Below are positions 7,526 through 16,023 of a DNA stretch of 64,000 nucleotides, in pieces. Numbering within the stretch: the stretch's first letter is position 1; each line of letters starts with the position of its first letter. The DNA comes from UBA10649 sp963842725 (GTDB lineage: Bacteria > Actinomycetota > Actinomycetes > S36-B12). Under the pieces are notes generated by a model. The model saw only the letters and a program-made list of their open reading frames with translations, made no database searches and was not told the DNA's origin. The translations under genes and the position numbers were made by a program. The stretch covers positions 186,001-250,000 of the forward strand of contig CAWJHN010000004.1 of the NCBI GenBank assembly GCA_963842725.1, in the 5' to 3' direction.

Positions 7526-8650
7526 GTGACGGAAGAGGACCGCGGATCCACCGGCGGGCCGGTCCAGGTGATCCTGCTGCCGGGCAACGTCTGGCGCGTC
7601 GGACTGGTGGTCCTCGCCCTGATCGTCCTCGGCCTGATCCTCAGGTTCGTCATCGACGACGGCGGCAGCGTCATCTTCACCGTCCTCATGTCCTACTTCG
7701 CCGCCCTCGCGATGATGCCCGTCGTCCAGGTCCTGTCGCGCCGAATGAGCCGCGGACTGGCGACGATCCTGGTGATGCTGTCGTTCCTCGTCTTCGTCGT
7801 CGTGTTCGCCGTGGCGTTCGGGGCGCTGCTCGTTGACCAGTTGAGCGAGCTGATCACTCGGATCCCCGAGCTCATCGACAGCGCGCTGGCCTGGGTCAAC
7901 ACCCGGTTCTCGATGTCGCTCTCGCAGGAGGACATCCTGTCGTCGATCGGCGGGGGCTCCATTGACTTCGCGTCGGTGGCCCAGAGCCTCGGCGGCAGCG
8001 TGCTCGGGATCGTGGTCTCCGTGCTGGGGAGCATCTTCGGGCTGTTCACCTTCGCGCTGTTCACCTTCTACTTCTCCGCCGACATGCCGCGACTCCAGTC
8101 GTGGGTGACCGGGCTGTTCCCCGCCCGGCTGCAGGGGGTCGTCGCGAACGTCGGGCTCATCACGGCTCAGAAGACGGGCGGCTACGTGGGCGCCCGGGTC
8201 ATCCTCGCCGGGATCAACAGCGTCACCACGGGCATCGTCTTCGCGGTCATCGGCATGCCCTACTGGCTCCCCCTGGCCCTCTGGACGGGCATCGTCGCCC
8301 AGTTCGTGCCGACCATCGGCACCTATATCGCCATCGTCCTGCCCGTCCTGGTCGGACTGCTCAGCCCGAACCCGTGGATCGGCGTCATCGCCCTGGTGTG
8401 GGCGCTGATCTATCAGCAGGTCGAGAACCTCACGATCGAACCGAGGATCAGCGCCCGAGCCGTCGACGTCAACCCGGCCGTCGCCTTCGGCTCGGTCCTC
8501 CTCGGCGCCGCGCTCTTCGGGGTCGCCGGTGCGTTCCTCGCGGTCCCCGTCATGGCGATGCTGCTGGCACTGCTCGGCATCTACGGCAGGCGGTACGACC
8601 TGGCCGTCGTCCCACCCGAGGTGCCCGCACCCCCCGAGCGCGAGGACTGA
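7526..8650 (+). CDS. AI-2E family transporter (PerM-like)
   Basis: A 374-residue polytopic membrane protein of the AI-2E exporter/PerM family. It has the family's usual pattern: two N-terminal hairpin TM helices (LVVLALIVLGLILRF; VLMSYFAALAMMPVV), a soluble middle with amphipathic helices (LITRIPELIDSALAWVNTRF), then FYFSADMPRL, GARVILAGINSVTTGIVF, GMPYWLPLALWTGIVAQFVPTIGTYIA and the signature QQVENLTIEPRISARAVDVNPA near the C-terminus. GTG 7526 is preferred because the residues before it look non-coding, but ATG 7463, with GGGAGGAG upstream, would add 21 residues. Substrate is unknown; AI-2 export is only a family label. It overlaps the next gene by TGATG. Confidence 0.87.
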   Translation: MTEEDRGSTGGPVQVILLPGNVWRVGLVVLALIVLGLILRFVIDDGGSVIFTVLMSYFAALAMMPVVQVLSRRMSRGLATILVMLSFLVFVVVFAVAFGALLVDQLSELITRIPELIDSALAWVNTRFSMSLSQEDILSSIGGGSIDFASVAQSLGGSVLGIVVSVLGSIFGLFTFALFTFYFSADMPRLQSWVTGLFPARLQGVVANVGLITAQKTGGYVGARVILAGINSVTTGIVFAVIGMPYWLPLALWTGIVAQFVPTIGTYIAIVLPVLVGLLSPNPWIGVIALVWALIYQQVENLTIEPRISARAVDVNPAVAFGSVLLGAALFGVAGAFLAVPVMAMLLALLGIYGRRYDLAVVPPEVPAPPERED

Positions 8651-9750
8651 TGCAGGCCGGTGGCCCGCTGCCGCTGGCGGGGATCCGCGTCGTCGACCTG
8701 ACGTCGAACATCGCGGCCCCGTTCGCCGGCGCGATCCTGGCCGACCTCGGCGCCGACGTGGTCCACGTCGAGTCGCCGGAGGGGGACGACAGTCGCCGGA
8801 TGGCGCCCACCGTCGACGACGAGTCGGCGTACTTCCGGGTGGTCAACCGTGGCAAGGAGTTCGCGCGCCTCGACCTGCGCACGGCGTCGGGTCGCGACGA
8901 CCTGATGCGGATGCTGGACGATGCCGATGTCTTCCTGTGCAACCTGCGTCCGGCGAAGCTCAGCGCCTACGGGCTCGACGCCGCGACCCTCACAGCCACC
9001 CGCCCACGCCTCGTCCACGGATCGCTCACGTCCTACGGCGCCGCCGGCGCGGACCGCGACCGGGCGGGATACGACGGCGTGCTGCAGGCCCGGACCGGGA
9101 TCGCGAGCGTCACCGGGACGCCGGACGGACCGCCGGTGCGGGCCGGCGTGTCGATCCTCGACATGGGCAGCGGCACCTGGCTGGCCCTGGGCGTGCTCGC
9201 CGCCCTGTACCGGCGCGAGCGGACCGGTGCGGGTGGCGCGATCGCCACCTCGCTGTTCGAGACGGGCGCGAACTGGGTGGCCTATCACGTCGTCGCCGAG
9301 CAGGTGACCGGCGCGCGGTCATCGCGCCACGGAAGCGGGCACCCGGCCTTCGCGCCGTACGGGATCTTCGCCGCGGGCGATGCCGACGTCTTCCTGGGCA
9401 TCGGCGGCGACGCCATCTTCGCCCGACTGTGCGAGGCGCTCGAGGCACCGCATCTCCTCGTCGACGGCCGCTACCTCACCAACGTGGATCGCGTGCGTCA
9501 CGACGCGGAGCTGCGCCTCGATCTCCAGGGGGTCATGTCGGCGATGACCGCGACGGAGGTCGTCGATCGGCTTGCGGCAGCCGGTGTGGCCGCCGACGTC
9601 GTGCAGGTTCCGGAGGACCTGCTGCGGGATCCGCAGGCGGTCGCCAACGGCGTCCTGCAACCACTGTGGTCGCATGACGGCGAGGTGATCGTCGTGCCCG
9701 GCCTGCCCCTCACCATCGACGGTGCGCGACCGCCGATCCGTCAGCGGTAG
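8650..9750 (+). CDS. CaiB/BaiF family (class III) CoA-transferase
   Basis: A 366-residue family III CoA-transferase, which moves CoA between carboxylic acids. Seen: N-terminal GIRVVDLTSNIAAPFAGAILADLGADVVHVE, the VNRGKEFARLDL strand, LVHGSLTSYGAAG, and the catalytic Asp in SILDMGSGTWLALGVLAAL (Asp171, equivalent to Asp169 of CaiB/Frc). The family usually has 380-430 residues, so this one is at the short end. The ATG shares one base with the AI-2E gene stop (TGATG), suggesting an operon. Its 3' end overlaps the converging gene at 9741 by 10 bases. The acyl substrate cannot be deduced; no beta-oxidation or oxalate genes lie nearby. Confidence 0.9.
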   Translation: MQAGGPLPLAGIRVVDLTSNIAAPFAGAILADLGADVVHVESPEGDDSRRMAPTVDDESAYFRVVNRGKEFARLDLRTASGRDDLMRMLDDADVFLCNLRPAKLSAYGLDAATLTATRPRLVHGSLTSYGAAGADRDRAGYDGVLQARTGIASVTGTPDGPPVRAGVSILDMGSGTWLALGVLAALYRRERTGAGGAIATSLFETGANWVAYHVVAEQVTGARSSRHGSGHPAFAPYGIFAAGDADVFLGIGGDAIFARLCEALEAPHLLVDGRYLTNVDRVRHDAELRLDLQGVMSAMTATEVVDRLAAAGVAADVVQVPEDLLRDPQAVANGVLQPLWSHDGEVIVVPGLPLTIDGARPPIRQR

Positions 9751-10502
9751 CAGGCGTAGTAGCCGCCCTCCCGCCACCGTGCCCGCGTGCCCGGGTAGGA
9801 GAAGATCCTGCTCCCCGCGCACGTGCGCCGGACCTTCGCCATGGCGACCTTCGCGCCGGGCCACTTCTTGCTGCCGGACGCGTTCAGGTAGCCGCGCTCG
9901 TACATCGCGTAACTGCGCGGGGTGCCGCACGCGACCGTGTAGACGTGACGCTTGCGGAGCACGGCGCACCATGGGTACGCCGCGCCGTCGGTCGTGTCCG
10001 CCGGCAGCGTCGTGATGCCCTTTCCGGTGGGCGAGTACATGATCAGGTCGCAGCGCATCTGGACCTCGCCGCCGGGGCCGGACTGGTACAGCAGGTTGAC
10101 GTTGAAGCGCGAGGTGTCGGTGCCCACATGCCTGCGCACGGTCGCCGTGCAGGCGGCCATGTCCGTCCTCAGGCTCGGCAGTGCGTTGGACTGCGCCGTG
10201 GTCAGCTTCCCGGCCGGCGGGAGGGTGGTGAGCACCCGGCTGGGTGCGATCAGCAGAGTCATCGCGGTGTGCGGGCCGGTGCAGGGGACGGCGGGCGTGT
10301 CCAGCACCCACACGCCCGTCATGTCCGCATAGGAGTACGAGAAGCACTCGCCCACGGAGGCCGTCCCCGCGGCGACGGATCGGGTGACGCCGATCGCCTC
10401 GCCTGCCGTCTGGAGGACGAGCAGGCCGGAGAGGGCCAGCACCCCGGCCGCACCGACGCCGCCGACGAGCCGGGGCCGTCGGGTTCGAGTCGTCTCGCTC
10501 AT
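9741..10502 (-). CDS. Secreted or membrane-anchored septum-formation-like protein
   Basis: A 253-residue protein with an N-terminal hydrophobic segment (about 13-32, after a basic TRRPR start) that acts as signal or anchor. The outer part has two cysteine-linked modules like the Septum_form family: VGECFSYSYADMTGVWVLDTPAVPCTGPHTAM and a second half with WCAVLRKRHVYTVACGTPRSYAMYERGYLN ending in a Cys-containing motif ACYR. The C...PC..PH spacing is the family hallmark. Function is poorly known; members are annotated as septum formation or DUF4190-associated proteins. Start at ATG 10502, with GGGGGTCCCTTC upstream. Convergent with the CoA-transferase gene; 86 bases separate it from arsA. Confidence 0.6.
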   Translation of the reverse strand: MSETTRTRRPRLVGGVGAAGVLALSGLLVLQTAGEAIGVTRSVAAGTASVGECFSYSYADMTGVWVLDTPAVPCTGPHTAMTLLIAPSRVLTTLPPAGKLTTAQSNALPSLRTDMAACTATVRRHVGTDTSRFNVNLLYQSGPGGEVQMRCDLIMYSPTGKGITTLPADTTDGAAYPWCAVLRKRHVYTVACGTPRSYAMYERGYLNASGSKKWPGAKVAMAKVRRTCAGSRIFSYPGTRARWREGGYYACYR

Positions 10503-10588
10503 GAAGGGACCCCCAGGCACCTGGTTGCGACGTGACAGACGTCCCAGTATTGGCGCGTGGCTCGGCGGTGTCTCGCCGGCCCTCCTTC

Positions 10589-12337
10589 TTAACGGCCCCC
10601 GGCGAGGCTGCTGAGTCGGCGCTCTCCCACGGGCTCCTCGCCGAGCAGCGGGACGATCGCGATGCGGTCGGTCAGCGCGGAGACGCGCTCGAGCTGCTCC
10701 CGCTCGAGGGCGGCTCGTCTGCGCAGCAGGGGTGATGCCGGCCGGGCGGCGGCAATCGAGCCGGTCACGACCCAGGCCCAGGGCGAAATCCCGGCCCGCA
10801 GGAGGTCGCCCTGGAGGATCGCCGCCTCGGTGACCGGCGTGGCCTCCGCGAGCGTGACGAGGATGACCTTGGTCAGCGCGGGATCCTGCAGCCGCATCAG
10901 CGGCGTGGCGTAGTTCGCGGTCTCGCCCATCTGGCGCACCACGTCGCGGTGGTATGAGCCGGCGGCGTCGAGCAGCAGGAGCGTGTGGCCGGTCGGCGCG
11001 GTGTCGAGGACGACGAACTCGCGACGGGACTCGTTCACGATCCGCGAGAACTGCTGGAAGACCGCGACCTCCTCGGTGCACGGTGACAGGAGGTCCTCGG
11101 CGAGGTTGGCCCGCCCTGCCTCGTCGAGACCCTTCCCCTTGGTCGCCATGATCCGATCGCGGTACGCCGTGGTCGCCGCCACCGGGTCGATGCGCGAGAC
11201 GCGCAGGCCGGGGACGGCACCGTCGAGCGTCTCGCGCAGGTGGGCGGCGGGATCCGTGGTGGTGAGGTGCACCGGGTGTCCGCGATGGGCGAGCGCGACG
11301 GCGATCGCTGCCGCCACGGTCGTCTTCCCGACGCCGCCCTTGCCCATGCACATGATCAGCCCGTGGTCGCCGGCCGCCAGCTCGTCGACGAGCTCGCCGA
11401 GGGTCGCCCCGACGGCGTCGTCGAGAGGCACGTCGACGCCGGACTCGGGCGGTGCCGTGTCGTCGAGCAGGGACAGCAGCGCGGGCACCCCGACCATGCT
11501 GACGGACTTCAGCTCGATGACGTCACGCGGCAGGTGCGCGAGCCGGCTGGGCATGGCCGCCAGGGCCGCCTCCTCGCGTGCCCGGATCGAACGGCAGAGC
11601 TCGTCGTCCCCGGCGGAGGCCGGCATGACGCCGTTGATGACCACGCACGCGGAGGCGATGCCGATCTGTCCGAGCTCCGTGCTCGTGCGGTCGATCTCAG
11701 CGAGCGACGAGGCCTGCGCACGCGTGACCAGGACCAGGCGAGTGCGGACCGGATCCTTCAGGACCGCGACCGCTTCGGCGTACACGGTGCGCTGGCGGTC
11801 CAGGCCGGCCAGCGGCCCGAGGCAGGACGCGTCGCCCTTGCCGTGGTCGAGGAACTCGGTCCATGACCCGGGCAGCTGGAGCAGGCGGATGGTGTGTCCG
11901 GTCGGCGCCGTGTCGAAGAGGATGTGGTCGTAGTCGCCGAACAGTGCCTCGTCGGCCAGCAGCGCGGTGAACTCGTTGAACGAGGCCACCTCCGTGGTGC
12001 ACGACCCGGACAGCTGCTCGGTTATCGATGCGATCTCGCGGTCCGGCAGCAGTCCGCGGACCGGCGCGATGATCCGCTCGCGGTAGGCGTCGGCCGCCTG
12101 CTCCGGATCGATCTCCAGGGCCGACAGGCCGGGCACCTCGTCGATGGCCGTGATCGCATTGCCGATCGGCACGCCGAGGACCTGCCCGACGTTCGAGGCC
12201 GGGTCCGTGCTGACGAGCAGCACCGTGCTGCCCTGTCGGGCCAGTGCGACGGCGGCGGCGCAGGCCACCGACGTCTTGCCGACGCCGCCCTTGCCGGTGA
12301 AGAACAGGAAGCGTGGCGGATCAGCGAGGAATCGCAT
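10589..12337 (-). CDS. arsA: ArsA arsenite-stimulated ATPase, two-domain form
   Basis: The cytosolic ATPase that powers arsenite extrusion. At 582 residues it is full length, with two homologous halves. Each has a deviant Walker A (GKGGVGKT at 15-22 and 332-339), a STDPASN / TTDPAAH switch and a DTAPTGHT signature. Metalloid-binding cysteines sit at 113, 172 and 420, matching Cys113, Cys172 and Cys422 of the E. coli R773 enzyme. It is the last gene of the arsR-arsMD-arsA operon, three bases after the arsMD stop. ArsA normally docks on ArsB or Acr3, but no permease gene follows (next gene on the strand is at 10502), so its membrane partner must be elsewhere. Confidence 0.95.
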   Translation of the reverse strand: MRFLADPPRFLFFTGKGGVGKTSVACAAAVALARQGSTVLLVSTDPASNVGQVLGVPIGNAITAIDEVPGLSALEIDPEQAADAYRERIIAPVRGLLPDREIASITEQLSGSCTTEVASFNEFTALLADEALFGDYDHILFDTAPTGHTIRLLQLPGSWTEFLDHGKGDASCLGPLAGLDRQRTVYAEAVAVLKDPVRTRLVLVTRAQASSLAEIDRTSTELGQIGIASACVVINGVMPASAGDDELCRSIRAREEAALAAMPSRLAHLPRDVIELKSVSMVGVPALLSLLDDTAPPESGVDVPLDDAVGATLGELVDELAAGDHGLIMCMGKGGVGKTTVAAAIAVALAHRGHPVHLTTTDPAAHLRETLDGAVPGLRVSRIDPVAATTAYRDRIMATKGKGLDEAGRANLAEDLLSPCTEEVAVFQQFSRIVNESRREFVVLDTAPTGHTLLLLDAAGSYHRDVVRQMGETANYATPLMRLQDPALTKVILVTLAEATPVTEAAILQGDLLRAGISPWAWVVTGSIAAARPASPLLRRRAALEREQLERVSALTDRIAIVPLLGEEPVGERRLSSLAGGR

Positions 12338-12340
12338 CGG

Positions 12341-13600
12341 TCAGCAGCAGCCCGTGCCACCGCAGCAGGCGGAGCCGGACCCCGCCATGCCGAGCGGCGT
12401 GATCCCGGCCGGAACCGGGTCACGGTCGTCGAGGCCGGCGAACCGGAGCAGCTGCGCGCGCGTGGGATAGGCGCCGGTCATCACGGTGACGCCGTCGACG
12501 AGGGTCAGGGGCAGCCCCTCGGACCCGGCGACCTGCAGGTAGGCGCGGACCGTCTCGTCGGAGGCGAAGGCCGTCGGGTCGTTGGCCAGGTTGTGGCGCT
12601 CGATGTCGGCGCCGCGCTCCTTCAGGTGGCCGAGGTCGGCGGTGAAGGTGACCAGCGCCTCGTCGACATCGGGACCGCAGACTCCGGTGTTGCAGCACAG
12701 CGCGGGCTCGAAGACGCGCACGACCGGCCTGCGCGTCGCCACGACGCTGGCGCCATGCGTGTCCGCGGGCGTGCCGCCGGGCTTGCGACCGCGGATGAAC
12801 GCGCTGCGGATGACGCCGTCGAGCTCGTCGATGGCCGCCCCGACATCCAGGCCCGCGGGGACCTGCTCCGAGGTGAGCCCGGCGGCCAGACCCTCGAGCT
12901 CGGTCCGTCCGAAGACGGTAGTCGGCTCGATCGAGACGTCGGCCAGCCCGGCGGCCCGCATCCGCGAGGCGCAGTCCTCCTCGGTGAGGGCGCCGGCGAT
13001 GCAGCCGGTCCACAGGGCCATGATCCCGGTGAGCTCCGGCGGCAGGGCACGTGAGAGCACCACGTCGGAGATCGCGAAGCGGCCGCCCGGCCGCAGGACG
13101 CGGACGGCCTCGCGGAAGACCTGGTCCTTGTCCGCGGAGAGGTTGACGACGCAGTTGGAGATGATCACGTCGACGGAGTCGTCAGGCAGCGGGATCTGCT
13201 CGATGCTGCCCAACAGGAACTCCACGTTCTCGACGCCGGCCCTGGCCTTGTTGGCCTGGGCGAGCTCGTGCATCTCCGGGGTCATGTCGAGCCCGTACGC
13301 CCGACCGCCCGGTGCCACTCGGCGGGCGGACAGCAGCACGTCGATGCCGCCGCCGGACCCGAGGTCCAGAACCACGTCGCCCGGGTTCAGCTGGGCCAGC
13401 ATGGTCGGGTTGCCGCAGCCGAGCGACGCCACCAGCGCCTCCTCGGGCAGCAGGTCACGGTCGGCGTCGGCGTACTGCGCCTGACCGAAGGGGTCGATGG
13501 CGCTCGGCGCGGGACCGCAGCAGGAACCGGCCGTGCGTGCCGCCCGGGCGTAGTGCTCGCGGACGGCCTCGGTGATCAGGTCGGACTCGTGGACGGTCAT
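12341..13600 (-). CDS. ArsM arsenite methyltransferase fused to ArsD arsenic metallochaperone
   Basis: A 419-residue fusion. Residues 1-275 are an ArsM-type SAM-dependent As(III) methyltransferase: VLDLGSGGGIDVLLSAR (SAM loop), GLDMTPEM, SNCVVNLSADK with Cys150, and WTGCIAGAL with Cys200, plus an N-terminal Cys27-Cys28 pair. Cys62, Cys150 and Cys200 are the likely catalytic thiol set. Residues 292-419 are ArsD: FEPALCCNTGVCG (Cys302, Cys303, Cys308) and two terminal vicinal pairs (412/413, 418/419), matching the Cys12/13/18 and distal pairs of E. coli ArsD. ArsD hands arsenite to ArsA, encoded next. It overlaps arsR by ATGA. The fusion suggests direct exchange of arsenite between methylation and export. 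Confidence 0.93.
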   Translation of the reverse strand: MTVHESDLITEAVREHYARAARTAGSCCGPAPSAIDPFGQAQYADADRDLLPEEALVASLGCGNPTMLAQLNPGDVVLDLGSGGGIDVLLSARRVAPGGRAYGLDMTPEMHELAQANKARAGVENVEFLLGSIEQIPLPDDSVDVIISNCVVNLSADKDQVFREAVRVLRPGGRFAISDVVLSRALPPELTGIMALWTGCIAGALTEEDCASRMRAAGLADVSIEPTTVFGRTELEGLAAGLTSEQVPAGLDVGAAIDELDGVIRSAFIRGRKPGGTPADTHGASVVATRRPVVRVFEPALCCNTGVCGPDVDEALVTFTADLGHLKERGADIERHNLANDPTAFASDETVRAYLQVAGSEGLPLTLVDGVTVMTGAYPTRAQLLRFAGLDDRDPVPAGITPLGMAGSGSACCGGTGCC

Positions 13601-13947
13601 GGGGTGCTCCTTCGTGGGGTGGGGCAGTCGCTGCCCGCGAGGGTGGACAGGAGGGCGATGGGCTCGGCGATGGCGTCGCAGCACAGGGCGTAGACGTTGC
13701 TCCTGCCGACCGGCGTGGACGTGACCAGACCGGTCTCGCGGAGGGTCTTCAGGTGGTGGCTGACCAGGGTCTGCGACAGGCCGGTGACCGAGACCAGCTC
13801 GGTGACCGAGCTGCTGCGGTCGGCGATCGCCAGCAGGATCGTCAGGCGATTCTCGTCGGACAGGGCCTTGAGGACGGGTGCGATCTGCCGGGCGCGCTCG
13901 ACGGGCCGAGTCAGGGCGGCTGCCGCGGGGGTGGAGGATGCGCTCAT
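13597..13947 (-). CDS. arsR: ArsR/SmtB-family arsenic-responsive repressor
   Basis: A 116-residue winged-helix repressor from the ATG at 13947. The HTH is ILLAIADRSSSVTELVSVTGLSQTLVSHHLKTLRETGLV, with the recognition helix SQTLVSHHLKTL, followed by the wing (STPVGRSNVYAL). Possible As(III) ligands are Cys89-Cys90 and Cys108 near the C-terminus, similar in layout to the Cys95/96/102 set of the Acidithiobacillus ArsR. This differs from the classic alpha3 CVC type. It heads the operon and overlaps arsMD by ATGA. It probably represses its own promoter between 13948 and 14056. Sensing of arsenite is inferred from the cysteines and neighbours. Confidence 0.93.
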   Translation of the reverse strand: MSASSTPAAAALTRPVERARQIAPVLKALSDENRLTILLAIADRSSSVTELVSVTGLSQTLVSHHLKTLRETGLVTSTPVGRSNVYALCCDAIAEPIALLSTLAGSDCPTPRRSTP

Positions 13948-13961
13948 GACGGCACGGTAAG

Positions 13962-13979
13962 CAACAGTGAGCGTTGTTG
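13962..13979. promoter_or_regulatory. Candidate ArsR operator
   Basis: An AT-richer patch within GC-rich DNA, just upstream of arsR, holds the imperfect inverted repeat CAACA-n8-TGTTG, followed by a second CAACA...TTGTT pair (13981-13996). Position and symmetry fit an ArsR/SmtB operator; binding is not shown. It also lies about 80-95 bases before the HAD gene at 14057. Confidence 0.4.
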
Positions 13980-14056
13980 TCAACAGCGATTCTTGTTAGA
14001 TTGGCCACTCCTCGTGCCGACGGCACGGTCACGTTCAGCAGGAAGGTCACGATCAG

Positions 14057-14695
14057 ATGGTGATGCGGGCGGTCGTGTTCGACTGCGACGGCGTCCTCGC
14101 GGACAGCGAGCCGGCGTGGGCGGCAGCCGAAGTCGTCCTGTGCCGCCGGTACGGCGTGGACCGGTCGAGCCGGCCGACGACCCGGGGCCTCTCGCTGCTC
14201 GAGACGGTGCGGGTGCTGATCCCCGGCCTCAGCCCGGCCGACGCGCTGGTCGCCGAGCGGCGGCTCGCCGACATCGCGGCGGAGAGCGTGCCCGGCAGCG
14301 TCCGGGCCCTGCCGGGGGCGGTCGAGCTGGTGACCCGGCTCAGTGCCGTGGTCCCGGTCGGCGTCGCCTCGAACAGCCCGCGCAGCGTGCTCGGCGAGGT
14401 CCTGCGCGCCATCGGCGTCCTCGACATGATCACGATCCACACGGCGTTCGATGACGTCCGCCGGCCGAAGCCGGCCCCGGACGTCTACCTGCGCACGTGC
14501 GCGGACCTGATGGTCGAGCCGGCCGCGACCATCGCGCTGGAGGACTCCATCACCGGCATCCGGGCCGCGAGAGCCGCGGGCTGCACGGTGCTGCAGGTCG
14601 CCGTCGAGGGCGTTCCGAGGTACGACGACGCGGACGGCCACCTCGAGTCGCTGGTCTCGGCGGCCGACGCCTTCCCGGCCCTGACGGGAGCATGA
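14057..14695 (+). CDS. HAD-superfamily phosphatase (subfamily IA, beta-phosphoglucomutase-like)
   Basis: A 212-residue soluble HAD hydrolase. Motif I FDCDGVLADSE supplies the nucleophile Asp (residue 9) and the acid/base Asp (11). Motif II is GVASNSPRS, motif III KPAPDVYL (Lys) and motif IV ALEDSITGIRAARAAG. The helical C1 cap lies between motifs I and II. The DGVLADSE form and the cap suggest a small phosphosugar substrate, as in phosphoglycolate or 2-deoxyglucose-6-phosphate phosphatases, but this cannot be settled. Transcribed away from arsR and followed at once by a strong terminator, so it is probably a single-gene unit. ATG 14057 was chosen; ATG 14063 is an equally good alternative. Confidence 0.88.
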   Translation: MVMRAVVFDCDGVLADSEPAWAAAEVVLCRRYGVDRSSRPTTRGLSLLETVRVLIPGLSPADALVAERRLADIAAESVPGSVRALPGAVELVTRLSAVVPVGVASNSPRSVLGEVLRAIGVLDMITIHTAFDDVRRPKPAPDVYLRTCADLMVEPAATIALEDSITGIRAARAAGCTVLQVAVEGVPRYDDADGHLESLVSAADAFPALTGA

Positions 14696-14699
14696 TGTT

Positions 14700-14738
14700 G
14701 GCTGGCCCGGCTTGGGGGAGCCGGGCCAGCCTTTCCTC
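14700..14738 (+). terminator. Strong intrinsic terminator between converging genes
   Basis: A perfect 13-bp stem (GGCTGGCCCGGCT / AGCCGGGCCAGCC) with a 6-base loop, followed by TTTCCTCC, four bases after the HAD gene stop. A second 9-bp stem (14755-14781, CGGCGCGGG / CCCGCGCCG) lies closer to the end of the opposite gene and may serve it, though without a T-run. Confidence 0.8.
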
Positions 14739-14796
14739 CTGGTGTCGCGTCACGCGGCGCGGGTGAGGGGGTCCCGCGCCGTGCGGGTTGGGGGTG

Positions 14797-16023
14797 TCAG
14801 CGTGCTCGTCCCAGCAGGATCGAGGCTGCCCCAGCGGCACCGATCAGTCCGATGAGCAGAAGGGCTCCGACCCACAGCGGGATGTCCGCCCCCGCGGACG
14901 ATCCGCCGCCCGCCTCGACGGCGGTCGGGATGGTGGCTGCCTCCGGCTCGACGACCGCGGGCTCCGCGGGCGTGTAGATGAACTCGGCGTCCGTCGTCTC
15001 GGCCGGCAGCGGCTCGATCGTCTCAGCCGTCGGCGGCGTCACCGGCGGCGTCACCGGCGGGACGCAGGCGTTGTCGTACGTGGCCTGCCCGGCCGGCCAG
15101 TTGCGGCCGGTCACGAACCCGTCGATCGGCGGGACGATGTCACCGGGGTGAGTCGCCAGCGCGTGGTCGGCGTCGAGGTTGCGGCTGATCATCGCGTAGG
15201 CATCGCTGTCACTCGAACCGGTGCCCGTGATGTCGGCCCTGGTGTATGCCGTGTCGACCGCATGGCAGATGGTCAGCGTCTTGGTCACCGTCTGCGGGTT
15301 CACCGGCGGATTGGTGGGCGCGACGCATCCGTTGTCGTACGTGGCCTGTCCGGCCGGCCAGTTGCGACCGGTCACATACCCGTCGACCGGCTTGATGATG
15401 TCGTCGGGATGCGTGGCCAGCGCGTGCTCGGCGTCCAGCGTGGTGTTGATCTCGTCGTAGGCATCGGGCTCGTTGTAGGCCGTCCCGGTGATGTCCGTCG
15501 CGACGAACGCTCCGTCACCCGCGTGGCAGATCGTGATCGTCCGGGTCACCTCCGGGGGCGCGGGCATCTGGCAGTCGTTGTTCCAGATGGCCTGACCGGC
15601 CGGCCAGTTCAGCGAGTTCGGCAGCGGCGTTCCGTCCATGGCGAAGGGCGGGATGATGTCTCCCCAGCCACCCAGGTCGAGCCACTGCTTCTTGGTGAGC
15701 GTCGGGCTGTAGACGTCACCCGTGTGCTGAACGAGGTGGTCCCCATTACCCAGCCCGTCGACCGCGTCATCGTCGACGACGATCGCCTTGGGCCCGTACG
15801 GCTGCTTGACGTTCATGTCCCGATGGCAGATCTTGACGGACAGGGTGCCCTCCCCGTTTCCGTTGGCTACGGGCAGTGGTGTGGCCACCGCGCTGAACGC
15901 GGTGACCAGGCCGAGCGTCGCGAGGGCCGTGGCGGCGAGCATCGCCACTGCGGCCCGGATCGACGTTCGCTTGATTGCGGCCCCGCGCACGGCCGCCCGG
16001 TGATGGCGCGGATTGCGGGTCAT
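14797..16023 (-). CDS. Secreted, C-terminally anchored protein with ICH...WPAGQA repeats
   Basis: A 408-residue surface protein of unknown function. Residues 1-50 are a long signal peptide (basic start, hydrophobic 25-46). Three related modules follow: ICHRD (65) to NWPAGQAIWNNDC (139-151), ICHAGD (165) to NWPAGQATYDNGC (221-233), and ICHAVD (252) to NWPAGQATYDNAC (308-320). Modules 2 and 3 are nearly identical copies; each has one Cys-His start, a THPxDI patch and one closing Cys, so internal disulfides or metal binding are possible. A Pro/Thr/Glu-rich stalk and one TM helix (381-404) with a basic tail end the protein. There is no LPXTG. Start ATG 16023 is preceded by AAGGAGG. Similar ICHATG...HxGDIIP motifs occur in actinobacterial exoproteins. 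Confidence 0.75.
   Translation of the reverse strand: MTRNPRHHRAAVRGAAIKRTSIRAAVAMLAATALATLGLVTAFSAVATPLPVANGNGEGTLSVKICHRDMNVKQPYGPKAIVVDDDAVDGLGNGDHLVQHTGDVYSPTLTKKQWLDLGGWGDIIPPFAMDGTPLPNSLNWPAGQAIWNNDCQMPAPPEVTRTITICHAGDGAFVATDITGTAYNEPDAYDEINTTLDAEHALATHPDDIIKPVDGYVTGRNWPAGQATYDNGCVAPTNPPVNPQTVTKTLTICHAVDTAYTRADITGTGSSDSDAYAMISRNLDADHALATHPGDIVPPIDGFVTGRNWPAGQATYDNACVPPVTPPVTPPTAETIEPLPAETTDAEFIYTPAEPAVVEPEAATIPTAVEAGGGSSAGADIPLWVGALLLIGLIGAAGAASILLGRAR
15052..15537 (-). repeat. Two tandem ~258-bp coding repeats in the surface protein gene
   Basis: Copies around 15312-15537 and 15054-15279 encode modules 2 and 3 and stay close to identical in their 3' halves (GTCGTACGTGGCCTG and GGCCGGCCAGTTGCG appear in both). 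A recent in-frame duplication is likely. Confidence 0.7.

Noticed and set aside
12341..14641. Extension of the arsMD frame upstream to 14641
   Set aside because: It would overlap arsR and run antisense to the HAD gene. The ATG at 13600 with the ATGA overlap is the natural start.
14797..14880. LPXTG sortase signal in the repeat surface protein
   Set aside because: Only DIPLWVG precedes the C-terminal helix; no LPXTG-like motif, so a plain TM anchor is assumed.
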